A stretch of 64,000 nucleotides of DNA, from positions 46,268,930-46,332,929 of the forward strand of contig NC_053148.1 of NCBI RefSeq assembly GCF_016808335.1. The letters are read 5' to 3'. Positions 45,116 to 55,993 of the stretch are shown here, piece after piece. The stretch's first letter is position 1. Each line of letters opens with the position of its first letter. The notes below the pieces were generated by a model, which saw only the letters and a program-made list of their open reading frames with translations, was not told the origin of the DNA and searched no databases. This DNA comes from Panicum virgatum (Eukaryota; Streptophyta; Magnoliopsida; Poales; Poaceae). Both the position numbers and the translations under genes were made by a program.

Positions 45116-47149
45116 ATGTCGAGCAAGATGCAGTTTCAAGTATTTTATGGTGAATACAATGTTATGTATGGGTCAAATGGAGTAGATCTTTCTGCCTTTA
45201 AGCGCACATCTAGCAGTATAGATAAACCTCTGGAAAGGAGTTTTGGTTCCATATGTAAGTGGCTGCAGCGTGGGTTCCATGTTGATCCATTGACACATGT
45301 GATCACTGTCCAGTCTCTTGTTAATTGGGTGGTAGAAAATGAATTATGGGAATTAATGATGATACACAGCACTGATGACTGGCAGAAGTACATGCAAGCA
45401 GCTCTAGAGCGTGGGTGGACTCTGGCCATTCTTGTTCAAATTCAGGAGAAGACACAAAATGAAATACAACATTGTGCAGATCAAGGAACTCCGAGTATTC
45501 GAAGAGAGACCAATTATGTTGACCAAGATGAGTCAGAAGAGACAGAGAACCAAAACATGGGACCATAGGGCCTTGCTGATGAGGGAGAGAGGATACATAG
45601 TATTGTGGACGAGATGGAGGCAGAAGACCAAACCGCAATACAGATGGAAGAATATGAGGACTCATCTGATGACGAGCAGTACTCATTGCCAAAAGAGTGG
45701 AAAGAGCATGATTTTGGCAGTCATGTCGCAGAAGATGTACGAAATCAGGAGTGGGAGTACAGAGGGAATGATGTAGTGCAAGGTGCAACATATCCAAACA
45801 TTGAAGCCGTAAAAGATGCTGTGAGACTATGGGCAATCTCATTGAAACGAGAATTCAGAGTCGTAAAGTCTGGCAGTAAAGAATATGAGGTTAAGTATGT
45901 GAATGCTGGATGTCCATGGCGAGTACATGCATTCAAGGGAAAATGGAAGTCAAACTGGAAATGTTCCATTGTGACAGAGCACGCTTGTTTGCTGTCAGAA
46001 GTTCTTCCCTCGCATCGCAATATATCATGCGACTTTGTTGCAAAGCAAATGTATGAGTTTATTATGGACAACCTAAATTATGAGCCAAAAATGATTGTTC
46101 GACACATTGAGCAGACTTACCAGTACACCATCAGTTATTTGAAGGCATGGAGGGCTAAACAAAGGGTGTTCGAGATGCGGTTCGACACATACGAGGCATC
46201 ATATGATAACTTACCTCGTATGTTATCCCAGGTTGCTGCTAGAAATCCTGGAAGCATTTATGACACATACCTCGTACCAGCCGTGACTAGGGGACAAAGA
46301 ATTATGCAACGAGCCTTCTTTTGCATAGGTGCTTGTGTTAGAGCACTTCAGTTTTCTCTTCCGGTGATCTGCATTGATGGCACATTTTTGACTGGAAGGT
46401 ATAAAGGTCAGATACTCACCGCAATCGGTGTAGATTGCAACAACCAAATAGTTCCGCTCGCATTTGCATTTGTTGAGAATGAGAACATAGACAGTTGGTA
46501 TTGGTTCCTTGAACGAGTGAAGATTCATGTTGTTGCTGCACGCCCAGATGTGTGCCTTATTAGTGATAGGCATGCAGGTATCCTGCAATCAATACTGAAA
46601 TTGCAACGTGGAACTGCGACAATGCCTCCATTGTGGCCCGATGTCCAAAACAGGTGGTGCATTAGGCATATGGGTGCAAACTTCTATGAGCACTTCAAGA
46701 ACAAGGATCTTAAGAACCTGTTTAAGAGGTTGTGCACCCAAAATCAACAGAGAAAATTCAATGCATTATGGCAGATGCTTGATCAGTTGACTGCAGAGCT
46801 AGTGAAGGTAAGGGCATCAGGAGCAGGCACGAGTCAGCCTGCAGAGGCTAGGGATTCAATTGAGAAGCCATTTTCACACTGGATTCGAGGTGCAGCTAAG
46901 GAGAAATGGTCATTCCTTTATGATACCAACGGAATACGGTATGATATTCAGACAACGAACTATGCAGAGTGTTTCAATATGGTTATGCGTTCTTGTCGTG
47001 CCTTTCATCTTGTGGGAATTGTTGAGTTCATCATGTATGGGTGCATGAAGTATTTCAGAGAGCGTTACACGGCTGCAAGCATAAACATGGGAATGCTATC
47101 CTGTCAGGGTGCCCACTACTGCTACAGCTTTGGTCGTACGAGAGGCTAG
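45116..47149 (+). pseudogene. MuDR-type MULE transposase, interrupted by a stop and missing its SWIM finger
   Basis: An ORF starting MSSKMQFQVFYGEYNVMYG runs in one frame to 47149, broken by one TAG at 45566-45568. Order: an N-terminal region typical of grass MULE transposases (about 45116-45565); a DNA-binding MuDR region (about 45770-46000, with CPWRVHA); then the MULE catalytic domain, with the first Asp in CIDGTF (46376-46378), the second in ISDRHAG (46565-46567), a C-x2-H motif in RWCIRHM, and a likely catalytic Glu in NYAECFN (46967-46969). After INMGMLSC the frame ends at 47149 without the C-terminal SWIM zinc finger usual in this family, as if DNA around 47090-47170 was deleted. Family certain; activity unlikely unless the stop is bypassed by splicing. 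Confidence 0.9.
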
Positions 47150-47186
47150 CCGTTGGTCGGCCCTTTGTCAGCCTTACCACGGGGGC

Positions 47187-48862
47187 ATGTACGGCGACGA
47201 GGAGGACGAGAGGCCCACTATGGGCACTATCTGGATCTGGCGTCGGGTACGTTCGCAACAAATCTAATTTTGTTATTCATTATTACATGATGTATTAGCG
47301 CACTTTTAATTTTACTTATTCGGAATGCAGAGGTCCTGGGCACATGCGCGGGTTAGACGCGCATATCCTGAGTTTGTTTCGGAGCTCGACATGCTGACGC
47401 CCGAGGACGTTGTCTGGGAGCCTTACAGCCCAGAGGCTGTCGCTACCCGTGCACCAGCAGGCCTGTTTTCGCACTGCTCCGCGAATGCGAGCCTGTGGCT
47501 TACTTCCGCTGTCCTGGTTTATGACATCGCGGTTGAGGCATATTACCCCTGGAGAGTCAGGAGACAGTTTGGACAGCTCCAGGAGTTTCCGGTGCCCACC
47601 GCGTTGGAGCGCGTCAGTCGCCAGGACCACAGGTAATTATGAATGAACTTGGCTCATACATTCGTGTCGAATCTAACGATTCTTCGTGGTCCACTTTGTA
47701 GGTTGTCAAGGAGTGGCTTGCCGTGCTCTGATGATTGGCTCACCAAGATCCAGCCGTGGGTGGACCAATGGGAACAGGCAGACGAGCTCTTGTCTATCCA
47801 ACAGGACCACACACAGATAGCTCCTTTAGGGCTTACCTCACCTGGTACTTACCTCGGACTCGGGCTCGTCTGGTTTTTGTTGACACTCACCCGCAGCCAC
47901 ACCAGGCGAGGCCTCAGGATGGATATGGCCGGCACCACGTGGAGGCACTAGCTGGCGCGGTGAGTCTCTTAATCATATTTGCATATATATATAATCATAT
48001 TCATAAGATAATTCATGTGTTTGTAACTGTAACTTTACTGAATTGATGCAGTTTCGCCTTTGCAACATGATGGAGACGGACTGCTCGACTTACTTGACGA
48101 GGGTACGTGCCAGATCCCCAATGACCCAGTTTGAGCAGACAGAGGCATGGTCGAGGCAGCGTGATCAGTTGCGTCAGGTAGTGCACAACTTCGGAAGCCG
48201 TGTGCAGTACGAAGACAGTCACGGGTTGTCTCAGGCCTCGTCGTCGTTCCCGTGTCCGTCGACCATGCACGGACCGACGTCGCAGTTCTTCCCAAGTGCA
48301 GGTAACGTACATATCTCTTTAAAATTACATCAAGTGTTCCTACATATTTACTAATATCACATACAGGATACGATCCAGCTACTGCGTTCGGCCATACTGG
48401 AATGTTTAGAGGGACAGCACCAGTTGGCGGACCGTATCCAGGGATGGTACCGGGGCCACAGATACCGGCCTACACAGGTTAGTTTATGTTTCGTATTTCG
48501 GTTTCTACATGGCATGACAAAATATACGAGCGTACGCTAACATCCACATTTTTTTCGTAGGATTCTACCCCGATGCGGGCGCCGGACCTTCTTCTTCCTT
48601 CTTTCGACCAGATAACGAGACCTTCACCTTAGACGACTTCGACAGCTTGAGTCCAGAAGAGCCTGCCGCGCAAGGTGGCCCCGATGTCTTGGGGTATTCA
48701 CAGCTAGAAGGAGCACCACTTGGGATCTCTCAGCAGCAGACACCGCAGCCCCTTGCGCGTCCTGAGCGACAGGTGAGGTCTCCGGATATTCTCACCTACT
48801 CTGAGGGCCATGTCCGTGCCCAGCAGAGGGCTAAGAGGGTCCGACGCCCTAGGGGTGGTTAG
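47187..48862 (+). pseudogene. Plant mobile domain (PMD) gene carried by the MULE, with a frameshift
   Basis: Exons 47187-47246, 47331-47632, 47702-47959, 48052-48301, 48367-48477 and 48561-48862 join at GT/AG sites in phase except inside exon 3. The protein begins MYGDEEDERPTMGTIWIWRR and contains SELDMLTPEDVVWEPYSPEA and YYPWRVRRQFGQLQEFPVP. These are typical of the plant mobile domain that grass transposons share with MAIN/MAIL host genes. In exon 3 the frame up to WVDQWEQADELL differs from the one encoding RAYLTWYLPRTRARLVFVD, so a one-base shift lies at about 47785-47820. The C-terminal exons are Ser/Pro/Gly-rich and end RRPRGG. It may originally have been the C-terminal part of the transposase gene, since only 37 bp separate them. 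Confidence 0.8.
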
Positions 48863-49159
48863 ATGTATCTGATGTTTATTTGTAATGAGATAGCTGTGGA
48901 CCGCTTATTTGTATTCGATGTTTATGATTGTGGTAGGTTACTTGTCATTTGTTTCTATAGATATTATTAATGTGAACTTATTATGTTTGTGGGTTCCATA
49001 ATGCTCGTGAAATAAGGGAAGTTCTTGCGATTTTTTCCTGTGATTTAATGAAGGACAAGTTACGTGCGGTAGAAGTTAGCGGCCGAGATCTTGCCGACGA
49101 TGATGACGAATACACGCTCGAATAGCTCAAAATAGGTCCCTGGAAAAAAGGGGGGCCTG

Positions 49160-49330
49160 TCGCCCCCCAACGGGCGACAGGACCCTGTCGCCCGAGGGGT
49201 GGGCGACAGGCCCCTGTCGCCCGTTGGGGGGGCGACAACCCCCCCTTTTTTTCTCCAGGGACTTCGTTGCAAATTTGAAGAAAAAAAAATTTGCACTTTG
49301 GGCCTGTCGCCCTATGGGAGGGCGACCGGG
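49160..49330. repeat. Subterminal GTCGCCC/GGGCGAC repeats, right side of MULE
   Basis: At least five copies of CTGTCGCCC or GGGCGACAGG in both orientations, with CCCCAACGGG and CGTTGGGG spacers that make perfect short hairpins. They mirror 44393-44575. Confidence 0.65.
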
Positions 49331-49440
49331 GTATATTTTTGAAATATTTCAAAACGGACATATATTTTTGAAATTTTAATTTTTAAAAAATATAAAAAAG
49401 AAAAAACCGCCCTGATATTCTTCCAAAAAACCGTCTCTGC

Positions 49441-50553
49441 GTCGAGCTGAGCTGCAGAGGTGGTCGCGGAGACGGTGGCAGCCGCGGCAGCGTCAGAACT
49501 CAGGCGTTTCCAAAAAAATTCAAAATTTTCTGTTACATCGAATTTTTAGATACATGTATGGAGCATTAAATGTAATTTAAAAAATAACCAATTATACAGT
49601 TTAGCTGTAAATGATGAGACAAATCTTTTAAATCTAATTAGTCTATGATTATATATTAATTGTTAAATAACAACAAAAGTGTTACAGTTTTAAAATCTAA
49701 AATTTTTCACCAACTAAACAAGGCCTCAGCAGCAGCTACCACTACCAGCTCCCCGGGTTCATCCAAAGATTCCATTCAGATTCAGGTGTGTGAGTTTATT
49801 GACCTGGATCGGTCAAAGCTCCTTCAGCTACTCCATCCATGGCAGACAGACAGCTTGCTCGACCGTGTCGACCTCTCCTGCTTCGCTCTTCCATGGACCA
49901 TTGACATGGCATTTTGCCTCGGAACGTTGCTTGCCGATGGTGCTGCATCCGGCAGGTGTTGGTACACTGACAGTAAAGTTGTTGAGGGGGCGGACGAGAA
50001 CATTTTTCGTGCTGAATGGGCCGCACCACACTCCGCTTCACCGTTTCCATGCATCTCAGGCCCAGAGCGATACGTGGGCCTTCCGAGCATTGGGCCCAGT
50101 TTCAACGCGTCAATTTTGAAGCCCACTTTTTCGTTTTTGACAAAGACGACGACGGCGCGTTATTATCGAGGAAAAACCAGCCCAGCAGATTTTTACAGGC
50201 GAACTCGAATGCGGTCCAAAGGATTACGGCCCAGTAAACCAAGCGCACGGCCCATTCTTCACGTCACATAAACAGGTGCATCAAAAAAAAAAGAAGGGAT
50301 AGAGCATGCAATTATCTATATGAACGCAAAATTTGAATTTGAACAAAAACTTATACAAAATGAAGGGATAGAGCATGCACGAAAACAAAGAGAAGCTAGC
50401 ACGATTGTTGTGGTTGCAACTATAACATGTACTGTATTGGATTTTGACACTCCAAACATGAGGCTTCGCATATTTGACACTACGAAGTATTAAAACATGG
50501 GTTTCACAAAATTGCCCTACATATCGTTGGCGTATTGATTTCTTGACATTGTG
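49441..50553. repeat. Segmental duplication, copy B (with MITE insertion)
   Basis: Direct copy of 37431-38311, about 12 kb away. It starts about 30 bp past the MULE right end. It differs by scattered substitutions, small indels and a 223-bp MITE with its TSD. The GGCCCA/TGGGCC motif cluster and the open frame of about 150 codons are preserved. Confidence 0.92.
49503..49725. mobile_element. MITE inserted in duplication copy B, TSD TCA
   Basis: 223 bp starting GGCGTTTCCAAAAAAATTC and ending CAACTAAACAAGGCC, flanked by TCA (49500-49502, 49726-49728). Copy A at about 37490 has a single TCA and no insert, a natural empty site that fixes the element ends and the 3-bp duplication. Confidence 0.93.
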
Positions 50554-50937
50554 CGTCTTTTATTGATTTTATTTTCCTTTTCCCATTTAGCATGTATGTG
50601 AAGTGACAAATCCCCTTGACCTCTAATCAGTTGGATCGATTGGGTTTGGCCACAGTGCTAGTCGAAGTCACCGCGATGCAAGACGCTCGACGCCGCCCAT
50701 CCTGCAAGTGGCAGTTGAAGTGTAAGCTTGTGCAGGTTTCGAAGAATTAAAGTTGGAGAGCAAGCCAAGTGAGTTCATAGGGAGCGAACAGATGGATGGG
50801 GGAAGACCAGAGAAGCACGACATGCCGATCTGGACATTGTCGAACGGTGGAGTCCCAGCAACGATTGGCACGAGGCAGGCTGTGATTGCGCAGCATTCGT
50901 GGCAGATGCACATACCTCTCGCAGCATTTTCATTAAT

Positions 50938-51246
50938 GGCCTTGTTTGATTTTCAGGAATTCCAGGAATAGTAACACTTTGACCGCTAATTACGGTGTTA
51001 AACAAAGTCACTCCAGAATTAGGTTCCTGTAGCATGAGACGAATATAATGAGACCTTTGACCGCGTGATTAGAGGATAGTTAATGTAGCATCATTGTAGC
51101 CAATCATCAAAATTATCGTCATTATATTCGTCGCGAAAAGTTACGTGCATCTCTGAAAAAGTTTTGCAAATAGACTTCATTTAGACCTTCATGCCTGCAA
51201 GATTCTCTTCTAGCCCTAGGAATTCTAGCGCAAACCAAACAGGACC
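50938..51246. mobile_element. MITE, GGCCTTGTTTG-end family, TSD AAT
   Basis: 309 bp with ends GGCCTTGTTTGATTTTC and GCAAACCAAACAGGACC, flanked by AAT (50935-50937, 51247-51249). It shares AGACGAATATAATGAG and CATTATATTCGTCGCG inverted motifs with the 19570 family. Confidence 0.8.
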
Positions 51247-51472
51247 AATTAATCGATCTGATCCAACCAACCAGAGGTACATGCATGTAAAGCTTTGCAG
51301 CAGTTTTGTCATTTCACAAGCTAGTAAATGGAAATAAAATCAACGAAAGAGCCACAATGTCAAAAAAAAAAAAATCAATGTGTCCATGATATGGATGGCA
51401 AATTTGCGAAGTCCATGTTCATAATGTCAACTTTGTGAAGCTTATATTTGGAGTGTTTAAAATACAAATTTC

Positions 51473-51633
51473 TAGGGGTGTTAATTGGTGACCCTTAGGT
51501 GTACCTCCAATCTTCTTTAGTTCAAACTTTTGTACTATTTTTTCAAAATGAGATTTGATTTTGAAGAAGTAGTACAAAATTTGAACTAAAGAGGATTGGA
51601 GGTGCATCTAAAGGTTATCAATTAACACCCCTA
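51473..51633. mobile_element. Palindromic hAT-like MITE, TSD CAAATTTC
   Basis: 161 bp with inverted ends TAGGGGTGTTAATTGGTGAC and its near-complement, flanked by the 8-bp duplication CAAATTTC (51465-51472, 51634-51641). An 8-bp TSD with a TAGGGGTG end fits a hAT-derived MITE. Confidence 0.88.
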
Positions 51634-51950
51634 CAAATTTCCGTCTTATCCGCAACTTGTTGATTTCTGTTTTCCACTCTACGCAAGCTTTTGTTCAACT
51701 CAAATTTACATGTAGATAGATGATTGCATTACATGATCTTTGCATCTATATTTTAGTTGAAATCTTTCATAAACCAGTTTATGTGCTACAGCGATTCGTA
51801 TCACGGTAATACTGAGGTGGTCTCCGGTCACCCCCACACAGATCTAGATATGTTAGATCTAAGGGATTGTCTAGGAGTAGATCAGAGGGTGGTTTCTTAA
51901 CTAAGGGACAAAGAACGTGTTCTTTCACCTTGTGAAAAGTGCTGTTGCAC

Positions 51951-52100
51951 CAGGGGCGTAGCTTGGGGGGGGGGGCAGGGGCCTGGCCCCCTATGATTCC
52001 CAAATTTGCATTATAAATTTGAAATTTAATTAAATTTTTATATAAATTAATATGGTTGCCCTCCCTAATAATGAAAAAAATAAATTCTTGGCTCCGCCCC
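51951..52100. mobile_element. Short hAT-like MITE, TSD TGTTGCAC
   Basis: 150 bp starting CAGGGGCGTAGCTTGGGGG and ending TTGGCTCCGCCCC, flanked by TGTTGCAC (51943-51950, 52101-52108). CAGGGGCG-type ends and an 8-bp duplication are typical of hAT elements. It contains an 11-base G run near 51965. Confidence 0.82.
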
Positions 52101-52449
52101 TGTTGCACACGCTGGCTGTGGCGCCGGCGACGAGGTAGAGGTGGCGTGGTCGGTGGTGGAGCGGTGAGCCTTCCCTTCACTTCAGGGCTTCTCCCGATGG
52201 GTGGAGCTAGGGTTTTTGTGGGGGCACTATGGCGCGCTGAACTTAGTACTGCATGCCAGGCGATTTGCACATTGTTCCATGGTTTTCAGCATATATAGCC
52301 CGTTAAAGATTAAAGATCCATGTTTCATCTTGCCAATGCACAAACTTTAGTCCACATGACCAAGGCCTTACAACTCTGTTTCACCTTTGCACATACAACA
52401 AGGCTACACCGCCATTAAAGAAGATAAAGCTACAAACTTCACGAAGGCA

Positions 52450-52997
52450 TCTTTTTTTAGATAAAGGAATTGTCAAATCCCGGCATCTACAAAAGAGGTG
52501 TATCCGGCCAATTATTACAAACGTTTATCGCAATAGAGTAGGAAAAAGATTACAAACTAAGCCTATTGTTAAACATCCACCCATTTGTTGCAAAAAAATC
52601 CATCCCCACCGTCTCTAGCATGCGGCAAGCAGTGGCAATGGCTTTCCTGTCCTCCTCCTGAAAAATCGCCCAGGCTCTTGTAAGATAAGTGGCTCTGAAA
52701 AGGATCTGCAAGGATGTTTGGTTTTTTGGAAGACAATATCATTTCTGGAACACCAAATCGCCCAACATAAAGCTGCAATCCCTGTGTAAACCAAGCTTTT
52801 ACATGATTTTATTAGCCCGCACAGCAAGACCCAAACATATATTTCACATTGTCTCTCAAACCCACGAAGTCATCTTATTCTTGCCTAGAAAAGGCTTAAA
52901 AGGCAAAAGCTGCAGTTTGGATCTCACTTCCTGCTGTGATTTGGACGACCTTCGCTTTATTTCTACTGTCAATTTGGGAAGCGAAAGGCAAAATTAA
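52450..52997 (-). mobile_element. 5'-truncated LINE fragment (3' end)
   Basis: On the minus strand the frame reads GIAALCWAIWCSRNDIVF, a phrase typical of the C-terminal region downstream of reverse transcriptase in plant L1-type LINEs. A non-coding tail follows, ending in a short A run (T run on the plus strand at about 52451). No endonuclease or reverse-transcriptase core remains. The target duplication is not clear (AAGGCA on both sides at best). Confidence 0.6.
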
Positions 52998-55993
52998 CCT
53001 CAACAGATTGCGTCGGAACACAAAAACATGCACAAGATTGGAGGAAAGGTGAAGTTAACATGAACAACCCATGAAATAGTTTCAATTATATCCTTGCATT
53101 GTCTTGCATGTGAATTCTTCGGTAACGGCCAACTCCAACTCCAACTGTATGATGAACCTCTCCTATTTTGTTCTGTCAGAGCCCCCTGTTCCTTTTATGA
53201 TGAGTGTGTGTACAAAGAGAGCAAAAAAGGAGAAAGGTGTAATTTGGTCTCATGTGCATGTGTGTAAAGCTGAGCTCTTGCTTCTTTTAAAGCCTGGAAA
53301 GCTTTGCAATTTGCAGGCATTGTTTGGTCTCTTGTCTGGTCACCCCTCTGCTCTGAACATTGCTGGTGGTCCACATGTATGCTTGCAATGGCGGTATCAG
53401 AAGCTCAAAAGCCATGGTGTTCCATTCCTCTGCCACTACTGTATGCTGCTAATTCGTGGTGCATCATCATGAGCTTGTCTCTCAAAGCTGCATAATCGGC
53501 ATGTCGATTTGTTCGGCATGTTCTCCATGGATCACTGTTGCAAAGTTAGATCCCAATTCGCTCGGCAGGCATATTCAGTGTCTCACCTGGAGATGTACCT
53601 GAAATTCCAAACGAAAGCATTCCATCTTTCAGTTATTTTACTCCTCCATTAGCTCCCACAAATTGCAGCGCTTATCAGTTATCATGGCGCTTTGCGTAGA
53701 TTGCTCTCCTGCTCATGATCTTTACGCTTCTTTTCAGAGCTGGCTTTTGCGTCTTCAGAATTTGCCCGGGAGAACATCAAAGCCCCAGCAGCTGCGGCGC
53801 TGCTCCTCCTTTGCTCGCAGAAATGTTGGCGCCGCGAGCTTTTGCCGCGGGCGCGGGGGACACCGGCGAATCATGCGCATCATCGCGGCTCTCTCTCCGA
53901 TCGCTTCGTGCTGCGTCTTTGCATGGCCTGCCCGCGCCTTGTGGGACACTGAATCATTCGGATCCTTCCGCCTGTCTGCTGCTGCATCGAATCGATCTCG
54001 AGCTCACGCCCTGCAAGAGGCTGCCTGGCAGACAAATGGCGTGGCGGCCGGCTGGCATTGTTCTTGCTGCAACCTACCTGAATATGAAAGAATCAAAGCA
54101 TTTCTACCTGATCGGTATGTTTTAAAACTGGCTTTTAAATTCCTTTTTAGATGTTGACAGCCTTGCAAGTATGGCAAAGCTCATCTGACAGAGCACGAGA
54201 GCACTAATCTCAAACCCAAATTGGACGTGATGCTAGTACAAGCGGGAACATCAATTTTTACACTCTGAAAAGTCATTTTGTTAAAAAAAAAGAATCTGAA
54301 AAAGTGCACCATGCGTATGGAGTCAAGCTCGAAATTTGACTTGGATTCATGATGGCCAATGAATGGAGAGACATACCTGATCTGCATGCTCTGAATTGTG
54401 ACTGACTGACTGATCATGGGAAGAACACAACGGGACCAGCAGCTGCAAAAAAAAAAGATGTTCATTTGAGATGAATTTTATGCATCAAATAAGCTGATAC
54501 ACTTGCACGAGCCTACTTTACATATTTCTGATTCAGATAGCTTTAAGCTAAATGCTGAGCTGCTGTGGGTTAAATGATCTCCATAAATCATACAGGGAAG
54601 CAAAATGCTGAGCTGCTGTGGATTACATGATCTCCGTAGATCATACAGGGAGGCACAGTTGGATATGTGGATCTTGGAGTGTTTCTCAGGGCAGTAAACT
54701 AAATATCCATGTGATTGTGCCCAAGATTTTGTTGGAGTTGTTAAACATGCATGATGTATAGTGGCATCTGCAGTCACAACTTGCAGCTCACTTTTAGTAC
54801 CCTAGCTTACAGCTTTAAGCACACTCCACATGATTTGCACCCTGATAATGAGCTGCTCCTGAGTTGTTGTGCCTCAAGTTGCTAGTGTTGTTTAAACTTG
54901 AGGCAGAGTATGCTTAGTGATTGGTTACCCGCAAAAAAAAAAGCATAGTGATTGGTCTAGAAAAAAAAAGGTTTGCCTGTTGCTAGAGTAATTAGCCACT
55001 TTGATCTGTCTGCCTGGGACCTTTTCCATGAACACTGGATTGGTCCTGGACTGTTAAGCTTTCAAATGGGTAATTAATTGGTGCCACACTTAAATCCTAA
55101 TCCTAGTGTCCTAGTGATCACATAGTTGAGTGCAACAGGGCAAAGAACCAAAAATAAACAACAATAAAAAAACAAAAAGGAAACAAAAGTGGGTAGTAGT
55201 GTAAAGTGGAAAAGGGAGATTGTTTTCTTAATATAAGAAGAGTGAGGATATTGGAAGAATAAGTCCATGGATCAACCACCATGATGCTGTGTCTGCAAAG
55301 AGGGTGGCACAACACAATCATCCCATATCACATGCCTCCTCCCCTCCAAAAAGTTATTACCAATCAATCCATTGGTTACTCCCCTGTTGCATACATCATT
55401 CATCTAACTATCTTATCCCATACCACATCAACAGCTAAGCAACAGAAAACTAAACATGTCAATTTACCTGATAGCCACACAAGCAATGTTAGTTTTAACA
55501 ACTCTAAAGCCTGTATTCATGGTAGTATATATATGAACCAGCAGCTTCTCCATGTGCTAGGATTAGCAAGCTATATATTACACATGATTATGGTGAGTTG
55601 AGTGCTTAATCATGCAGGATAGGGGAAGTTTGACTGGCTACATAGCCATGTTTATGTATGTATACACTATTGGAAAATACAAACACTTCAGCAGAGGCAA
55701 AAACACTAGTTACAGAATCAGTTTACTTCTAGACAGCAAAATTAGTTGGAGATCGATCAACATGTGCAGTTTGATAGATGCCAACAGTACTTGTTCGTAC
55801 TGTTTCTGTACCTGCAAGCAGTGCTGCAGTCTGAATGAGCTAGTATATATACACATGCATCTGACGAGCCAAAAGCATCAAGCTTTCCTGCTTGGCCTCG
55901 GTCGCCTTTGTATAAAGATCACCATCTTCTCTTCTCACAACAAAGCTCTCACGCATAAGCCAGAGGCACACGCTTAGCTGTCGTGGAGAGAGG
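52998..55993. other. Intergenic, no gene recognised
   Basis: Contains a moderately GC-rich patch (53680-54100) with overlapping open frames up to 164 codons at 53663-54157. No domain is recognised and codon use looks random. A small tandem duplication lies at 54550-54655. The last few hundred bases are the upstream region of the gene starting at 55994; no clear TATA box was fixed. Confidence 0.45.
54550..54655. repeat. 53-bp imperfect tandem duplication
   Basis: The phrase AAATGCTGAGCTGCTGTGG followed by TGATCTCC and AATCATACAGGG occurs at 54550 and again at 54603 with a few substitutions. Confidence 0.85.

Larger units (their letters stand above)
43297..49411 (+). mobile_element. Large Mutator-like element with transposase and plant-mobile-domain gene
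   Basis: Long inverted repeats begin GGCGGTTTTTTCTTTTTTAT on the left (43297) and their complement ends at 49411. They continue through TATGTCCGTTTTGAAATATT and ATATACCCCGGTC to blocks of GGGCGACAGG-type repeats. Flanks share only CTGA (43293-43296, 49412-49415), so the expected 9-bp duplication is not intact. Inside are a TATA box, a leader exon with an intron, a MuDR-type transposase ORF and a plant-mobile-domain gene, all on the plus strand. A separate 995-bp palindrome is nested in the left TIR. Both genes carry lesions, so it is probably not autonomous now. Confidence 0.88.

Noticed and set aside
53663..54157. A 164-codon frame in the region before the auxilin-like gene
   Set aside because: No recognised domain, no clear splice partners, and an overlapping alternative frame of similar length.
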